From: Alphaproteobacteria bacterium
Lineage (GTDB): Bacteria > Pseudomonadota > Alphaproteobacteria > Caulobacterales > Caulobacteraceae
Assembly (NCBI GenBank): GCA_025359785.1
Contig: JANYET010000039.1
Span: 22,823-86,822 of the forward strand
DNA length: 64,000 bases
Direction of reading: 5' to 3'
In this document: positions 36,461-44,672 of the stretch, one piece after another
Numbering within the stretch: position 1 is the first letter of the stretch
Layout of the letters: each line of letters begins with the position of its first letter
Translations under genes and position numbers: made by a program
The notes under the pieces: model-generated
The model's input: only the letters and a program-made list of their open reading frames with translations
The model's database searches: none
What the model was told of the DNA's origin: nothing

Positions 36461-36745
36461 ATGGTCCGTCTGCGCAAACAGCTTCCCGCACATCTGGGTG
36501 AAGGCGAGCTGCATTTTCGCGGATTCACCGGTCCGGTCGCCTATGAGGTGCTGGGCGAGCCGTCCAGCCTGCGGCTCGGTCCCCTGCGCCTGCGCGGCTC
36601 TTTCACCGCCACCCCTGACGTCGCCGCTGAAGCGTTCCGCGCCGGCGAGGCCGAGCTGGTGCTGGCGGATGGCGCGAAATTCCGCATCACCCTCCTGGGC
36701 CATTCCACCGGGTCGGAGATCGCCTATTTCGAAATGCGGATTTGA
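36461..36745 (+). CDS. Hypothetical protein, 94 aa
   Basis: A small cytoplasmic protein, mostly beta strands: HLGEGELHFRGFTGPVAYEVLGEPSSLRLGPLRLRG and AELVLADGAKFRITLLGHSTGSEIAYFEMRI. GGAG lies about 6 nt before the ATG. It follows the DUF3606 gene on the same strand by 77 bp and may be co-transcribed. No family is recognised, but the codon usage is normal. Confidence 0.72.
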   Translation: MVRLRKQLPAHLGEGELHFRGFTGPVAYEVLGEPSSLRLGPLRLRGSFTATPDVAAEAFRAGEAELVLADGAKFRITLLGHSTGSEIAYFEMRI

Positions 36746-36775
36746 TCAGGCCGAGCTGTCGCCCTGGCTCCGGCC

Positions 36776-37000
36776 TTAGCTCGCGAACGGCCGTCCGGGC
36801 TTGCGCTCGTCGTTGGTGGCCGCGCGCGGCAGGGTGAAGATCAGCCGCTCGTCCTCCCAGACCTCGGCCCTCACCGCATCGGCGCGCTGCGCCAGCAAGT
36901 CGGCGGCGCGGCCGATCGCATCGCCTTGCGAGGTGTCGGGCAGCACTTCGAAATGCGGCACGCCGCCGCTCGTTCGATGGATGTAGCAGAAGTAGGGCAT
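36776..37000 (-). CDS. Hypothetical protein, 74 aa
   Basis: A 74-aa protein beginning MPYFCYIHRTSGGVPHFEVLPDTS, then GDAIGRAADLLAQRADAVRAEVWEDERLIFTL. The layout (strand, loop, helix, strand with EVWEDxRLI) is shared with the 70-aa protein at 47769 (AELWQGGRFIG) and is common in Caulobacterales. It looks like a small alpha-beta protein of unknown role. Read from ATG 37000. Confidence 0.68.
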   Translation of the reverse strand: MPYFCYIHRTSGGVPHFEVLPDTSQGDAIGRAADLLAQRADAVRAEVWEDERLIFTLPRAATNDERKPGRPFAS

Positions 37001-37184
37001 CGCGGGTCTCGAAGCGCCGCGGGAAACCAGGCTCGGTTCCGCGGATAGGCAAAGCTTGCGCTTCCGGTGCAGCTTCACCAAAGAAAATTTTAGGAACTCG
37101 CGAGTAAAAGCGACCGGATTGTCCGCTACCCGACACAGTGTTGGGGCCGGGCCGCCTTGGCCGCCAACCGACGAATGCGCCGGA

Positions 37185-37361
37185 TCAACCTCGCGCGGCG
37201 TAGCGTACCGCCAGCGAATAGCTGGGCTCGACATCGACAGCCTTGCGCAACCGCTCGGCGACGTCGGCCAGCGCCTCATCCTGTCCGCTGAATCGCGCCA
37301 GCTCGACCCCGTCGCAACGCAGGATCCAGTCGCTGATGCTCTCGACCACTTCGAACTTCAT
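37185..37361 (-). CDS. Hypothetical protein, 58 aa
   Basis: From ATG 37361, with GGAG 4 nt upstream. The sequence MKFEVVESISDWILRCDGVELARFSGQDEALADVAERL is typical of short DUF2188-like proteins (a beta hairpin plus one helix). It stands alone. The assignment is tentative. Confidence 0.62.
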   Translation of the reverse strand: MKFEVVESISDWILRCDGVELARFSGQDEALADVAERLRKAVDVEPSYSLAVRYAARG

Positions 37362-37455
37362 GCCACTCCGCCCAATGCAACCCATGCGATAGGGCCTGAG
37401 GCGTTAAAACACCAAGTGCGGTCATCAATGTCATCCTGCGCCGTGGTGTCGCACG

Positions 37456-38268
37456 TCAGGGTTGCCGAACGGCGATCTCCAGATCGCAGACGCTGAACCG
37501 CGCGCCCAGCCGAACCTTGGCCGCGGCGACCTGTCGCCGGAAGGCCGGGCCCGCCGGATTGGCCACCGCCAGCCGGGGCTGCTCCGAGCCCGGCAGGTCG
37601 GCCGCCAGGCGAACGCGGATCATCCGGTCCGGGTCGGCCGGCGGCTCTCCCACCTTGATCGCACGGACCACGTCCAGCCCCTGTACGACCCGGCCCCAGA
37701 CCGCGTAGTCGTGGTCCAGCCGCCGCGCCGGCGCACGCATGAAGAAGATCTCCGAATTGGCCGTGTCCACGCCGGCTTGGCGGCCCATGCCGGCCACGCC
37801 ATCGCAATAGGCGCCCCAGACGCGCGGGCGATGGTCGCCGCCCAGGCCCTGTTCTCTCACCGAGACTCCGCCCACCGGAACCGAGCCCACGAAGCCCTCG
37901 ATCCCGTCGCCGCGGGCGACCACCGTGATCAACGGGTCGGCCGCCACCCGCGCGCTGAACTCCGCGGCGAGGTCCGGATAGGCCGAGGTCCCGCCGTCAT
38001 GGTTGTTGGGATTGCCGGTCTGGTCGACGAAGCCTTCGATCACCCGATGGAACTTGAGGCCGTCGTAGACACCCTCGTGCGCCAGCCGCTTCACCCGCTC
38101 CACCGCCCTGGGCGCCAGCAACGGCGCCATCTCCACCACGATCCGGCCCTTGGACGTCTCGATCACCAGGGTGTTCTGCAAGTCCAGCGGCCGCCAGTCC
38201 GGCTGGGGCTTCGCCGCGCCCATCGTCAGGGCTGCTGCTGCCCCGATGATCAATCCGACTGCCCGCAT
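37456..38268 (-). CDS. Exported cyclophilin-type peptidyl-prolyl isomerase
   Basis: A 270-aa protein with signal peptide MRAVGLIIGAAAALTMGAAK. The cyclophilin domain is clear: TLVIETSKGRIVVEMAPLLAPRAVERVKRLAHEGVYDGLKFHRVIEGFVDQTGNP with the usual catalytic region around FHRV, later SEIFFMRAPARRLDHDYAVWGRVVQGLDVVRAIKVG. It has a longer insertion (GDGIEGFVGSVPVGG) than the minimal bacterial PPIase and a C-terminal extension of about 50 residues. It likely folds periplasmic proteins. Confidence 0.9.
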   Translation of the reverse strand: MRAVGLIIGAAAALTMGAAKPQPDWRPLDLQNTLVIETSKGRIVVEMAPLLAPRAVERVKRLAHEGVYDGLKFHRVIEGFVDQTGNPNNHDGGTSAYPDLAAEFSARVAADPLITVVARGDGIEGFVGSVPVGGVSVREQGLGGDHRPRVWGAYCDGVAGMGRQAGVDTANSEIFFMRAPARRLDHDYAVWGRVVQGLDVVRAIKVGEPPADPDRMIRVRLAADLPGSEQPRLAVANPAGPAFRRQVAAAKVRLGARFSVCDLEIAVRQP

Positions 38269-38418
38269 GCCACCCTCTCCAATCCGGAAACAATCTTGTG
38301 CTGGGCGCGGGCTTTCCCGCGCGATCCGGAAGCTTATCTTGGGCCTCGAAAGGCCGCCGCCTCAAGTCTTGAGGCGTCCCCTCTATTTCTGAAGGCGCGC
38401 AGCGCCGGGAGAACCGAC

Positions 38419-39117
38419 ATGATCGAAAAACGCACCTTTGAGAGCCTCGGCGGCGGCGACCACGGCTGGCTGAAGGCCAAGCACCACTTCTCGTTCGCCA
38501 GCTATCACGACCCCAAGCGGATGGGCTGGGGCGCGATCCGTGTCTGGAACGACGATGAGATCGCCCCGCAATCCGGCTTCCCGCCGCATCCGCACGCCGA
38601 CATGGAGATCATCACCTACGTCCGTGAAGGGGCGATCACCCACCGCGACTCCCTGGGCAACGAGGGCCGCACCGGCCCTGGCGACGTGCAGGTGATGAGC
38701 GCCGGCGCCGGCGTGCGCCACGCCGAGTACAACCTCGAAAGCGAGCGTACCCGCCTGTTCCAGATCTGGATCGAGCCCGATCGCTCAGGCGGCCCGCCGT
38801 CCTGGGGCGCGCGGCCGTTCCCCAAGGCCGACCGCGCCGGCAAGTTCGTGACGCTCGCCTCAGGCTTACCCGGCGACGAGGACGCGCTGCCGATCCGCAC
38901 CTCGGCGCGGGTGGCCGGCGCGACCATCAAGGCCGGCGAGACCGCCGAATATGCCATCGACCCCAGCCGCCACGCCTATCTGGTCTCGGCCGCCGGCACG
39001 GTGGAGGTCAACGGCGTCCGCCTGGAGCCGCGCGACGGCGCCGCCATCACCGGCGAGACCCACCTGCGTATCACCGCCCTCGACGACGCCGAGGTGGTGC
39101 TGGTCGACGCCGCGTAG
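38419..39117 (+). CDS. Pirin family protein
   Basis: A 232-aa bicupin from ATG 38419 (GGGAGA 7 nt upstream). The pirin core is typical: DHGWLKAKHHFSFASYHDPKRMGWGAIRVWNDD, the metal ligands in FPPHPHADMEIITYV, HRDSLGN and MSAGAGVRHAEYN, then LFQIWIEP. YhhW-like pirins oxidise quercetin or modulate transcription; the real role here is unknown. It is divergent from the cyclophilin gene. Confidence 0.92.
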   Translation: MIEKRTFESLGGGDHGWLKAKHHFSFASYHDPKRMGWGAIRVWNDDEIAPQSGFPPHPHADMEIITYVREGAITHRDSLGNEGRTGPGDVQVMSAGAGVRHAEYNLESERTRLFQIWIEPDRSGGPPSWGARPFPKADRAGKFVTLASGLPGDEDALPIRTSARVAGATIKAGETAEYAIDPSRHAYLVSAAGTVEVNGVRLEPRDGAAITGETHLRITALDDAEVVLVDAA

Positions 39118-39166
39118 GGCGGTCGGCTCCAACGCGCGCGCGGGGGGATGGTGTTGGATCAGCGCC

Positions 39167-40045
39167 TCACCCGGCAATCAGGTCTGCCACCAAACCCGGA
39201 CCTGTCGGCGTCCAGCCCAGGCGCTCCTGCGTCAGACGGCTGGAGGTCGGCGCGTCGCGGTTGGCGAACATCGCCAGGAAGCCGAAGTGCGCGGGCGCCG
39301 CCTCTGGGGTGATCGAAGCCACCGGCAGATTCAGGCGTTTGCCTACCGCCTCGGCGACGTCGCGCATCGAGACGCCGGACTCACCGACTGCATGGTAGCG
39401 CGCGCCAGCCACGCCCTTCTCCAGCGCCAGGCGGTAGACCTTCGCCACGTCGCCCACATGGGCCGCCGCCCAGCGCGCCGAGCCATCGCCGATGTAGGCC
39501 GAGACGCCCTTCTCCTTCGCCACATCGATGGCATAGGTGACCAGGCCGGCCTTCTGCGTGTCATGCACCTGGGGAAGACGCACGATTATCGCCCGCACGC
39601 CCCGCTTGGCGTAGTCCTCGACCAGCAATTCGGTGGCGCCTCGCCCGGCGCCCGCGCCTTCGCTCGAGGGTCCGTCTTCTTCCGTCGCCTCCCGGTCAGG
39701 ATCGGCCATCAGGGTGCCGGAGGTGAGGATGAAGGATTTTCCGGAGCCCTCCAGCGCCTTCAGCATCGCCTCCACGTTGGCGCGGTCGATGGCGATGTTT
39801 TCCATGAACCTGCTGAAGTCGTGGATGAAGGCGCAGTGGATGGTCGCGTCGCAGGCCGCGGCGCCTGCGGCCAGGGTCTCCGGTTGGCTGAGGTCGCCGC
39901 GGTGGACCTCCACGCCCGCCGCCTGAAGCTTCGTCGCGTTCTCATCGTTACGCGCCAGACCCAGCACCTCGTGGGCCGCGGCCTTCAGTTCCTCGATAAC
40001 CGCCGAGCCGATGAAACCGCTGGCGCCGGTCAGGAATACACGCAT
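39167..40045 (-). CDS. NAD-dependent epimerase/dehydratase (extended SDR)
   Basis: A 292-aa protein from ATG 40045 (GGAGG 8 nt upstream). The Rossmann motif FLTGASGFIGSAV opens it, followed by VLGLARNDENATKL, VHRGDLSQPE, CDATIHCAF and later VRLPQVHDTQK. The tyrosine of YxxxK is not obvious near the usual place (TELLVEDYAKRG), so it is an atypical SDR. Such genes are often paired divergently with MmyB-type HTH regulators, as here. Confidence 0.88.
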   Translation of the reverse strand: MRVFLTGASGFIGSAVIEELKAAAHEVLGLARNDENATKLQAAGVEVHRGDLSQPETLAAGAAACDATIHCAFIHDFSRFMENIAIDRANVEAMLKALEGSGKSFILTSGTLMADPDREATEEDGPSSEGAGAGRGATELLVEDYAKRGVRAIIVRLPQVHDTQKAGLVTYAIDVAKEKGVSAYIGDGSARWAAAHVGDVAKVYRLALEKGVAGARYHAVGESGVSMRDVAEAVGKRLNLPVASITPEAAPAHFGFLAMFANRDAPTSSRLTQERLGWTPTGPGLVADLIAG

Positions 40046-40093
40046 GTCGAAACCTCCAAGAAGAACCCCGGAGACAAGCATCGCGTCTCGGCA

Positions 40094-40127
40094 TATACTG
40101 GTAAAGTAGTGATCTTATCAGGGTATA
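40094..40127. promoter_or_regulatory. Imperfect dyad in a divergent promoter region
   Basis: TATACTGGTAA (40094-40104) is partly mirrored by TTATCAGGGTATA (40115-40127) in the 94-bp gap between the SDR gene and the HTH regulator gene. It is AT-rich in a GC-rich context and a reasonable operator for the regulator at 40140. Confidence 0.42.
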
Positions 40128-40139
40128 AAGACTAACAGG

Positions 40140-40964
40140 ATGAGCGAAGTCCGTGCGCCGGAAAACCCGCTCGGCGCCTATCTCAGGGACCGCCGCACGC
40201 GGCTGGATCCCGCCGCCCTAGGCTTTCCGGGCGAGCGGCGCCGCACGCCGGGCCTGCGCCGGGAGGAGGTGGCGCAGCGGGCCAACATCAGCCCCACCTG
40301 GTACACCTGGCTGGAACAGGGCCGGGGCGGCGGCCCCTCCGCCGACGTGCTCGACCGCATCGCACGCGCCCTGATGCTCACCGATTTCGAGCGTGAGCAC
40401 CTGTTCCTGCTGGGGCTCGGCCGCCCGCCGGAGGCGCACTACCGCAAGAACGATGGCGTCACGCCCCGGTTGCAGCGGGTGCTCGACGCGCTCGACCCGA
40501 CGCCGGCCCTGATCCGCACCGCCACGTGGGATGTGGTGGCCTGGAACCGAGCGTCGAGCGTGTTGCTGGCGGACTACGGCGCCATGCCGCCGGAGCACCG
40601 CAACATGCTGCGCCACCTGTTCCTCGACCCCGCCGCCCGCGCGGCGCACGACCACTGGGAAAGCGTCGCGCGGTTTATCGTCAGCGCCTTCCGCCTTGAC
40701 GCCGCGCGGGCCGGCGCCGCCGCCGACGTTGAGCCTCTGGTCGAAGACCTCAGCCGCCTCAGCCCCGAGTTCCGCGCCATGTGGCGCGAGGGCGACGTAC
40801 CGGTCACCCCCCGCGAGGTGGTCAAGCGGATCCGCCATCCTGTGCTCGGCAGCCTCGCCTTCGAATACTCGACCTTCGCGGTCGACGGGCGCACCGACCT
40901 CAGCCTGCTGATCTACAATCCGGCCACCCCGGCCGATGCGGCGCGGATCGCCTCGCTTCTCTGA
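40140..40964 (+). CDS. XRE-type regulator with MmyB-like ligand domain
   Basis: A 274-aa protein. The HTH is GERRRTPGLRREEVAQRANISPTWYTWLEQGRG with SADVLDRIARALMLTDFEREHLFLLG. The C-terminal half (LQRVLDALDPTPALIRTATWDVVAWNRASSVLLADY...MLRHLFLDP) is the MmyB-like transcription-regulator ligand-binding domain, PAS-like, known to bind fatty acids in one crystal structure. It most likely controls the divergent SDR gene through the dyad at 40094-40127. Confidence 0.9.
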   Translation: MSEVRAPENPLGAYLRDRRTRLDPAALGFPGERRRTPGLRREEVAQRANISPTWYTWLEQGRGGGPSADVLDRIARALMLTDFEREHLFLLGLGRPPEAHYRKNDGVTPRLQRVLDALDPTPALIRTATWDVVAWNRASSVLLADYGAMPPEHRNMLRHLFLDPAARAAHDHWESVARFIVSAFRLDAARAGAAADVEPLVEDLSRLSPEFRAMWREGDVPVTPREVVKRIRHPVLGSLAFEYSTFAVDGRTDLSLLIYNPATPADAARIASLL

Positions 40965-41031
40965 TCTCTTGCCGCCACCGGCCTAATCCCATAGCCAAGC
41001 CCCCGGTTGATCTTCCAGAGGAACACGCACC

Positions 41032-42957
41032 ATGGCGGGATTGTTTCTGACGCTGGCGGCCGCTGCGGCAGCTGCCGCGCCGCCCGCTTCCGTCCACCAT
41101 TTCCATGACGTCGCGATCTCCCCGAACGGCGGCCTGATCGCCGCCATCGAGGCCGACGATCTCGCCCAGTCCGAGGGCGAGCCGCACGGCGCAGTGGTCA
41201 TGCGGGAGCGCGCCGGCGGCAAGGTCGTCGCCAGCTACGATCCCTGCCCGACCTGCGCCTATGCCGACGCCGCCTGGTCGCCGGACGGCCAGGCGCTGGT
41301 CTTCGTCGCCAGTGAGCGCAAGGCCCGCACCGCCTCGCTGCAGGTCGTCCGCGCCGGCAAACTGTCCACGCTGCTGAGTTTCGCAGGCCTCCTGCAGGCG
41401 CCCCGCTGGTCGCCGGACGGCCAGACGCTGGCGGTGCTCGCCACCGACAAGCCGCGCAAACAGACCGGCGCCACCCAGGCCGGCGCGGCCATCGTCGGAG
41501 AGATCGGCGGCCCCACCGACGAACAGCGGGTGGCGATCCTGCCCGTCCCCGCTGACGGAAAACTCGGCGGCCCGCTGACGTTCGTCTCGCCGGCCGACAC
41601 CTTCGTCTACGAGTACGACTGGACCCCGGACGGCAAGGCCTTCGCCGTCACCGAGGCCAAGGGCGATGGCGATAACAACTGGTGGGTCGCCCGCCTGGCC
41701 GCGGTCGGCGTCGACGGCGGGTTCCGCGAGATCGCCAACCCCGGCGTGCAGATGAAATATCCGCGCGTCTCGCCGGACGGCAAGACCGTGGCCTTCATCG
41801 GCGGCCTGCATTCCGACTTCGGGCCGACCGGCGGCGACGTGTGGACCGTGCCCTTCGCGGGCGGCGACGCCATCGACCGGACGCCCGACTACAAGGGAAA
41901 CTTCTCCTCGCTGATCTGGCGGCGCGGGGCCCTCTTCGCCACCGCCATCTTCGGCGACAACAACGCAGTGCTGACCCTCGATCCGGCGAGCGGCGCGACC
42001 AAGACCCTGTTCACCGCCCCCGTCGGCATGGACGCCGGCGACGGCCGCGTCTCGATCAGCCGCGATGGCAAGGTCGTCGCCGCCGCGATGGAGGACTTCG
42101 CCACCGCCCCGCATATCGTCGCGGGGCCCATCGAAAAGCTCCACCCGATCACCCACGACAATGACGCGCTGACCGCTCAGGTCGCCGCCCGGTCGATCAC
42201 CTGGAAGAGCGAGGGCTTCGACGTCCAGGGCTGGCTCACCGGCCCGCTGCAGCCTGAGCCCGGCAAGACCTATCCGATGGTCGTCCTGGTCCACGGCGGC
42301 CCGTCCTCGGCCGTGCAGCCGCAATATATGTGGAAGGGCACGACCAACGATCTGGTCCAGCACGGCTTCTACGTCTTCCAGCCCAACCCGCGCGGCTCTT
42401 TCGGCCAGGGCGAGGCCTTCACCCGGGCCAATGTGAAGGACTTCGGCGGCGGCGACCTGCGCGACATCCTGGCGGGCGTCGAGGCGGTGGAAAAGGTCGC
42501 CCCCGTCGACGACCGGCGTCTTGGCGTCTACGGCCACTCCTACGGCGGCTTCATGACCATGTGGACGGTCACTCACTCCAACCGCTTCAAGGCCGCCGTC
42601 GCCGGCGCCGGTATCGCCAACTGGGTCAGCTATTACGGCCAGAACGGCATTGACCAGTGGATGGTCCCGTTCTTCGGCGCGACCGTCTACGACGACGCAT
42701 CCGTCTACGACCGCCTCTCACCGATCCGCTACATCAAGGCGGCGAAGACCCCGACCTTCATCTATGTCGGCGAGCGCGACGTGGAATGCCCGCCGGCCCA
42801 GAGCCTGGAGTTCCACCACGGCCTCGACGCCGTGGGCGTGCCCAACGCCCTGGTGATCTACGCCGGCGAAGGCCATGGCATCCGCGAAGCCGAGCACAAG
42901 GCCGACCTGAAGGCCCGCACACTGGCCTGGTTCGACAAATACCTGGGCCAGCCCTGA
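41032..42957 (+). CDS. S9 family (prolyl oligopeptidase-type) serine peptidase
   Basis: A 641-aa exported peptidase with an Ala-rich signal peptide. The N-terminal beta-propeller (WSPDGQALVFVA, PDGKTVAFIGG, VSPDGK repeats) gates the C-terminal alpha/beta-hydrolase domain. The catalytic triad is visible: S503 in GHSYGGF, D583 in YVGERDVECPP and H615 in EGHGIREAEH. It resembles acylaminoacyl-peptidases and dipeptidyl peptidases cutting short peptides. It starts 67 bp after the regulator gene on the same strand. Confidence 0.93.
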   Translation: MAGLFLTLAAAAAAAAPPASVHHFHDVAISPNGGLIAAIEADDLAQSEGEPHGAVVMRERAGGKVVASYDPCPTCAYADAAWSPDGQALVFVASERKARTASLQVVRAGKLSTLLSFAGLLQAPRWSPDGQTLAVLATDKPRKQTGATQAGAAIVGEIGGPTDEQRVAILPVPADGKLGGPLTFVSPADTFVYEYDWTPDGKAFAVTEAKGDGDNNWWVARLAAVGVDGGFREIANPGVQMKYPRVSPDGKTVAFIGGLHSDFGPTGGDVWTVPFAGGDAIDRTPDYKGNFSSLIWRRGALFATAIFGDNNAVLTLDPASGATKTLFTAPVGMDAGDGRVSISRDGKVVAAAMEDFATAPHIVAGPIEKLHPITHDNDALTAQVAARSITWKSEGFDVQGWLTGPLQPEPGKTYPMVVLVHGGPSSAVQPQYMWKGTTNDLVQHGFYVFQPNPRGSFGQGEAFTRANVKDFGGGDLRDILAGVEAVEKVAPVDDRRLGVYGHSYGGFMTMWTVTHSNRFKAAVAGAGIANWVSYYGQNGIDQWMVPFFGATVYDDASVYDRLSPIRYIKAAKTPTFIYVGERDVECPPAQSLEFHHGLDAVGVPNALVIYAGEGHGIREAEHKADLKARTLAWFDKYLGQP

Positions 42958-42985
42958 CCGAAGGACGCTGACGCCCGCCGCTCGG

Positions 42986-43462
42986 CTAGCTCTTATGGAT
43001 CGGGTCGATCCACTTGACGCCTTCCGGCTTTTCCACCGGCTCGATCTCCAGGTTCACCACCACCGCGTCGCTGTCGCTGCGCACCAGCACGCAGGACAGG
43101 GCCTCGTCGCTGGACGCGTTGATCTCCTGGTGCGGCACGAAGGGCGGCACATAGATGAAGTCGCCGGGGCCCGCCTCGGCGGTGAACTCCAGCGCCTCGC
43201 CCCAGCGCATGCGCGCCCGGCCACTGACCACATAGATCACGCTCTCCAGCGGCCCGTGATGGTGCGCGCCGGTCTTGGCGTTGGCGTGGATGTGGACGGT
43301 GCCGGCCCACAGCTTCTGGGCGCCCATGCGGGCCCGGTCGATGGCCACGGCGCGGTCCATGCCGGGCGTCGTGGCGCTGACCTCGCCCAGCTCGCCCGCC
43401 GGGACCACGCGCACACCGGAGGTCTTCCAGCCATCGGGAGGGGTCTCGGCACCATCGGTCAT
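42986..43462 (-). CDS. Cupin domain protein
   Basis: A 158-aa single-cupin protein. The metal motif is seen in HIHANAKTGAHHHGPLESVIYVVSGRARMRWG (two His and Glu) and in GDFIYVPPFVPHQEIN (the last His). It could bind Fe or Mn; small cupins of this type include isomerases and dioxygenases. The substrate is unknown. It is convergent with the S9 peptidase gene. Confidence 0.87.
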   Translation of the reverse strand: MTDGAETPPDGWKTSGVRVVPAGELGEVSATTPGMDRAVAIDRARMGAQKLWAGTVHIHANAKTGAHHHGPLESVIYVVSGRARMRWGEALEFTAEAGPGDFIYVPPFVPHQEINASSDEALSCVLVRSDSDAVVVNLEIEPVEKPEGVKWIDPIHKS

Positions 43463-43510
43463 GGCATAAGGAGACCCCAGCCCTCGCGGTTTGGCAACCG
43501 GCCCGACGCC

Positions 43511-43741
43511 CTATTCGCGGGCCAGCACGTAGCGCAGCGCCCGTGTGCCGAAGGTCAGGGCGAGCGCGGTGATCAGCAGGCTGCGGCTGAGCTGCACCGC
43601 CCAGCCCTCCACGAGGAATTCCACCGCCAGCAGCGCGCAGAGCCCCGCGACGATCACCCCGATCCAGTGGAGGATGCGCCCCAAGGCGCCGGCCGCGCCC
43701 ACATGGGCGCGCTTTGGGTGTGGCCAGATGAGATTGCGCAC
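43511..43741 (-). CDS. Small membrane protein
   Basis: Read from GTG 43741 (GGAG 8 nt upstream), 76 aa: NLIWPHPKRAHVGAAGALGRILHWIGVIVAGLCALLAVEFLVEG then SRSLLITALALTFGTRALRYVLARE. Two hydrophobic helices. ATG 43789 would add 16 residues rich in Arg and Pro. No known domain, but the pattern is frequent in Caulobacterales. Confidence 0.7.
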   Translation of the reverse strand: MRNLIWPHPKRAHVGAAGALGRILHWIGVIVAGLCALLAVEFLVEGWAVQLSRSLLITALALTFGTRALRYVLARE

Positions 43742-43867
43742 TGGAAGTCTCCGCGGGCTGGCCGGATGCGGCGTCAGCCTTGGTCGCAAAGGATCGGGGC
43801 CTCAGTCGGGCGCTTCTGTTTCAGTTACGGTGTCGCCCGCAACGCAGCGGCGCCGCGGATGCCAGCA

Positions 43868-44077
43868 TCAATGCATCGGGGGCGGTTCGACGATGGTCTC
43901 ATCCCACTCGCCGACGTCGTCCTGGATCAGCACGTGCCGCGGTTCGCGGTCGAGGACGGCGAAGTCGCCGGCGGCTTTCAGGGCTTCGTCCTTGGTTGCA
44001 TACTCGCCGAGCTCACCCTCGGCTTCATCCAACAGTAGCCAGCGTCCGTCGAACGCCACCACGCTGAGATCGAACAT
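43868..44077 (-). CDS. DUF2188-like small protein
   Basis: A 69-aa protein with AGGAGA 4 nt before the ATG. VVAFDGRWLLLDEAEGELGEYATKDEALKAAGDFA...PRHVLIQDDVGEWDE follows the DUF2188 layout (beta hairpin, helix, beta strand ending in an acidic motif), found in many short bacterial proteins of unknown function. Confidence 0.7.
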   Translation of the reverse strand: MFDLSVVAFDGRWLLLDEAEGELGEYATKDEALKAAGDFAVLDREPRHVLIQDDVGEWDETIVEPPPMH

Positions 44078-44244
44078 CGCGCTCTCCTGCCCCGGGCCGG
44101 ACGTATTTCACCTACCCCGGCCTTGTTTCATCCACCATCGAACGCCGACGCCTGTCCGGTGGTCGCAGTCCCTAAGAAGCCACGCCACCCGTCACCCGAC
44201 CGTTAAGGCCCGCCGTCAACCCCCATGGCGGCGGAGCGGCGACG

Positions 44245-44505
44245 TCAACCGGCGTCGCGAAAGTAGGGCTCGACCGGACCCTGCAGCTTGACGGTCAGCT
44301 GCTTGCCGCGCCGGTCCAGCGTCTTGCCGACCGCCAGCTTCACCCAGCCCTCGGAGACGCAGTATTCATCGACGTTGGTCTTGTCCTCGCCCTTGAAGCG
44401 CACGCCCACGTTCCGCGCCAGGATGTCGGCGTCATAGAACGGGCTGTCGGGGTCGGTCGCCAATCTGTCTGGCAGGGCGGGCTGGTCGGGAAGGGTGTCG
44501 CTCAT
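44245..44505 (-). CDS. DUF3297 family protein
   Basis: An 86-aa protein: MSDTLPDQPALPDRLATDPDSPFYDADILARNVGVRFKGEDKTNVDEYCVSEGWVKLAVGKTLDRRGKQLTVKLQGPVEPYF. The whole length fits DUF3297, a conserved proteobacterial family without known function. The SPFYD and EYCVSEGW blocks are diagnostic. Confidence 0.9.
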   Translation of the reverse strand: MSDTLPDQPALPDRLATDPDSPFYDADILARNVGVRFKGEDKTNVDEYCVSEGWVKLAVGKTLDRRGKQLTVKLQGPVEPYFRDAG

Positions 44506-44602
44506 GGCCGTCCGCCTCGCACAGGCGAGCCCCGGGTTCAAGCCCGGGCCATCGCGCCAAGGACCGCAGCCGGTGGCCCGATCGATCGTCCTGGGCCGAA
44601 GG

Positions 44603-44617
44603 TTAACGCGGCGATAA
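44603..44617. promoter_or_regulatory. CtrA-like site with one mismatch
   Basis: TTAA CGCGGCG ATAA lies 56 bp before the PEP-CTERM gene at 44673. One base differs from TTAA-N7-TTAA. Weak on its own. Confidence 0.35.
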
Positions 44618-44672
44618 CCTTGTCGTCGTACCGAATTACCCCAGTGCATTGCGTATGTTTGGGGGGCTGAAT

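Noticed and set aside
37462..38418. Long plus-strand extension upstream of the pirin gene
   Set aside because: It is antisense to the cyclophilin gene; the pirin family start and a good ribosome binding site are at 38419.
43790..43867. Possible extra small gene between two minus-strand small genes
   Set aside because: No start with ribosome binding site and no coding pattern.
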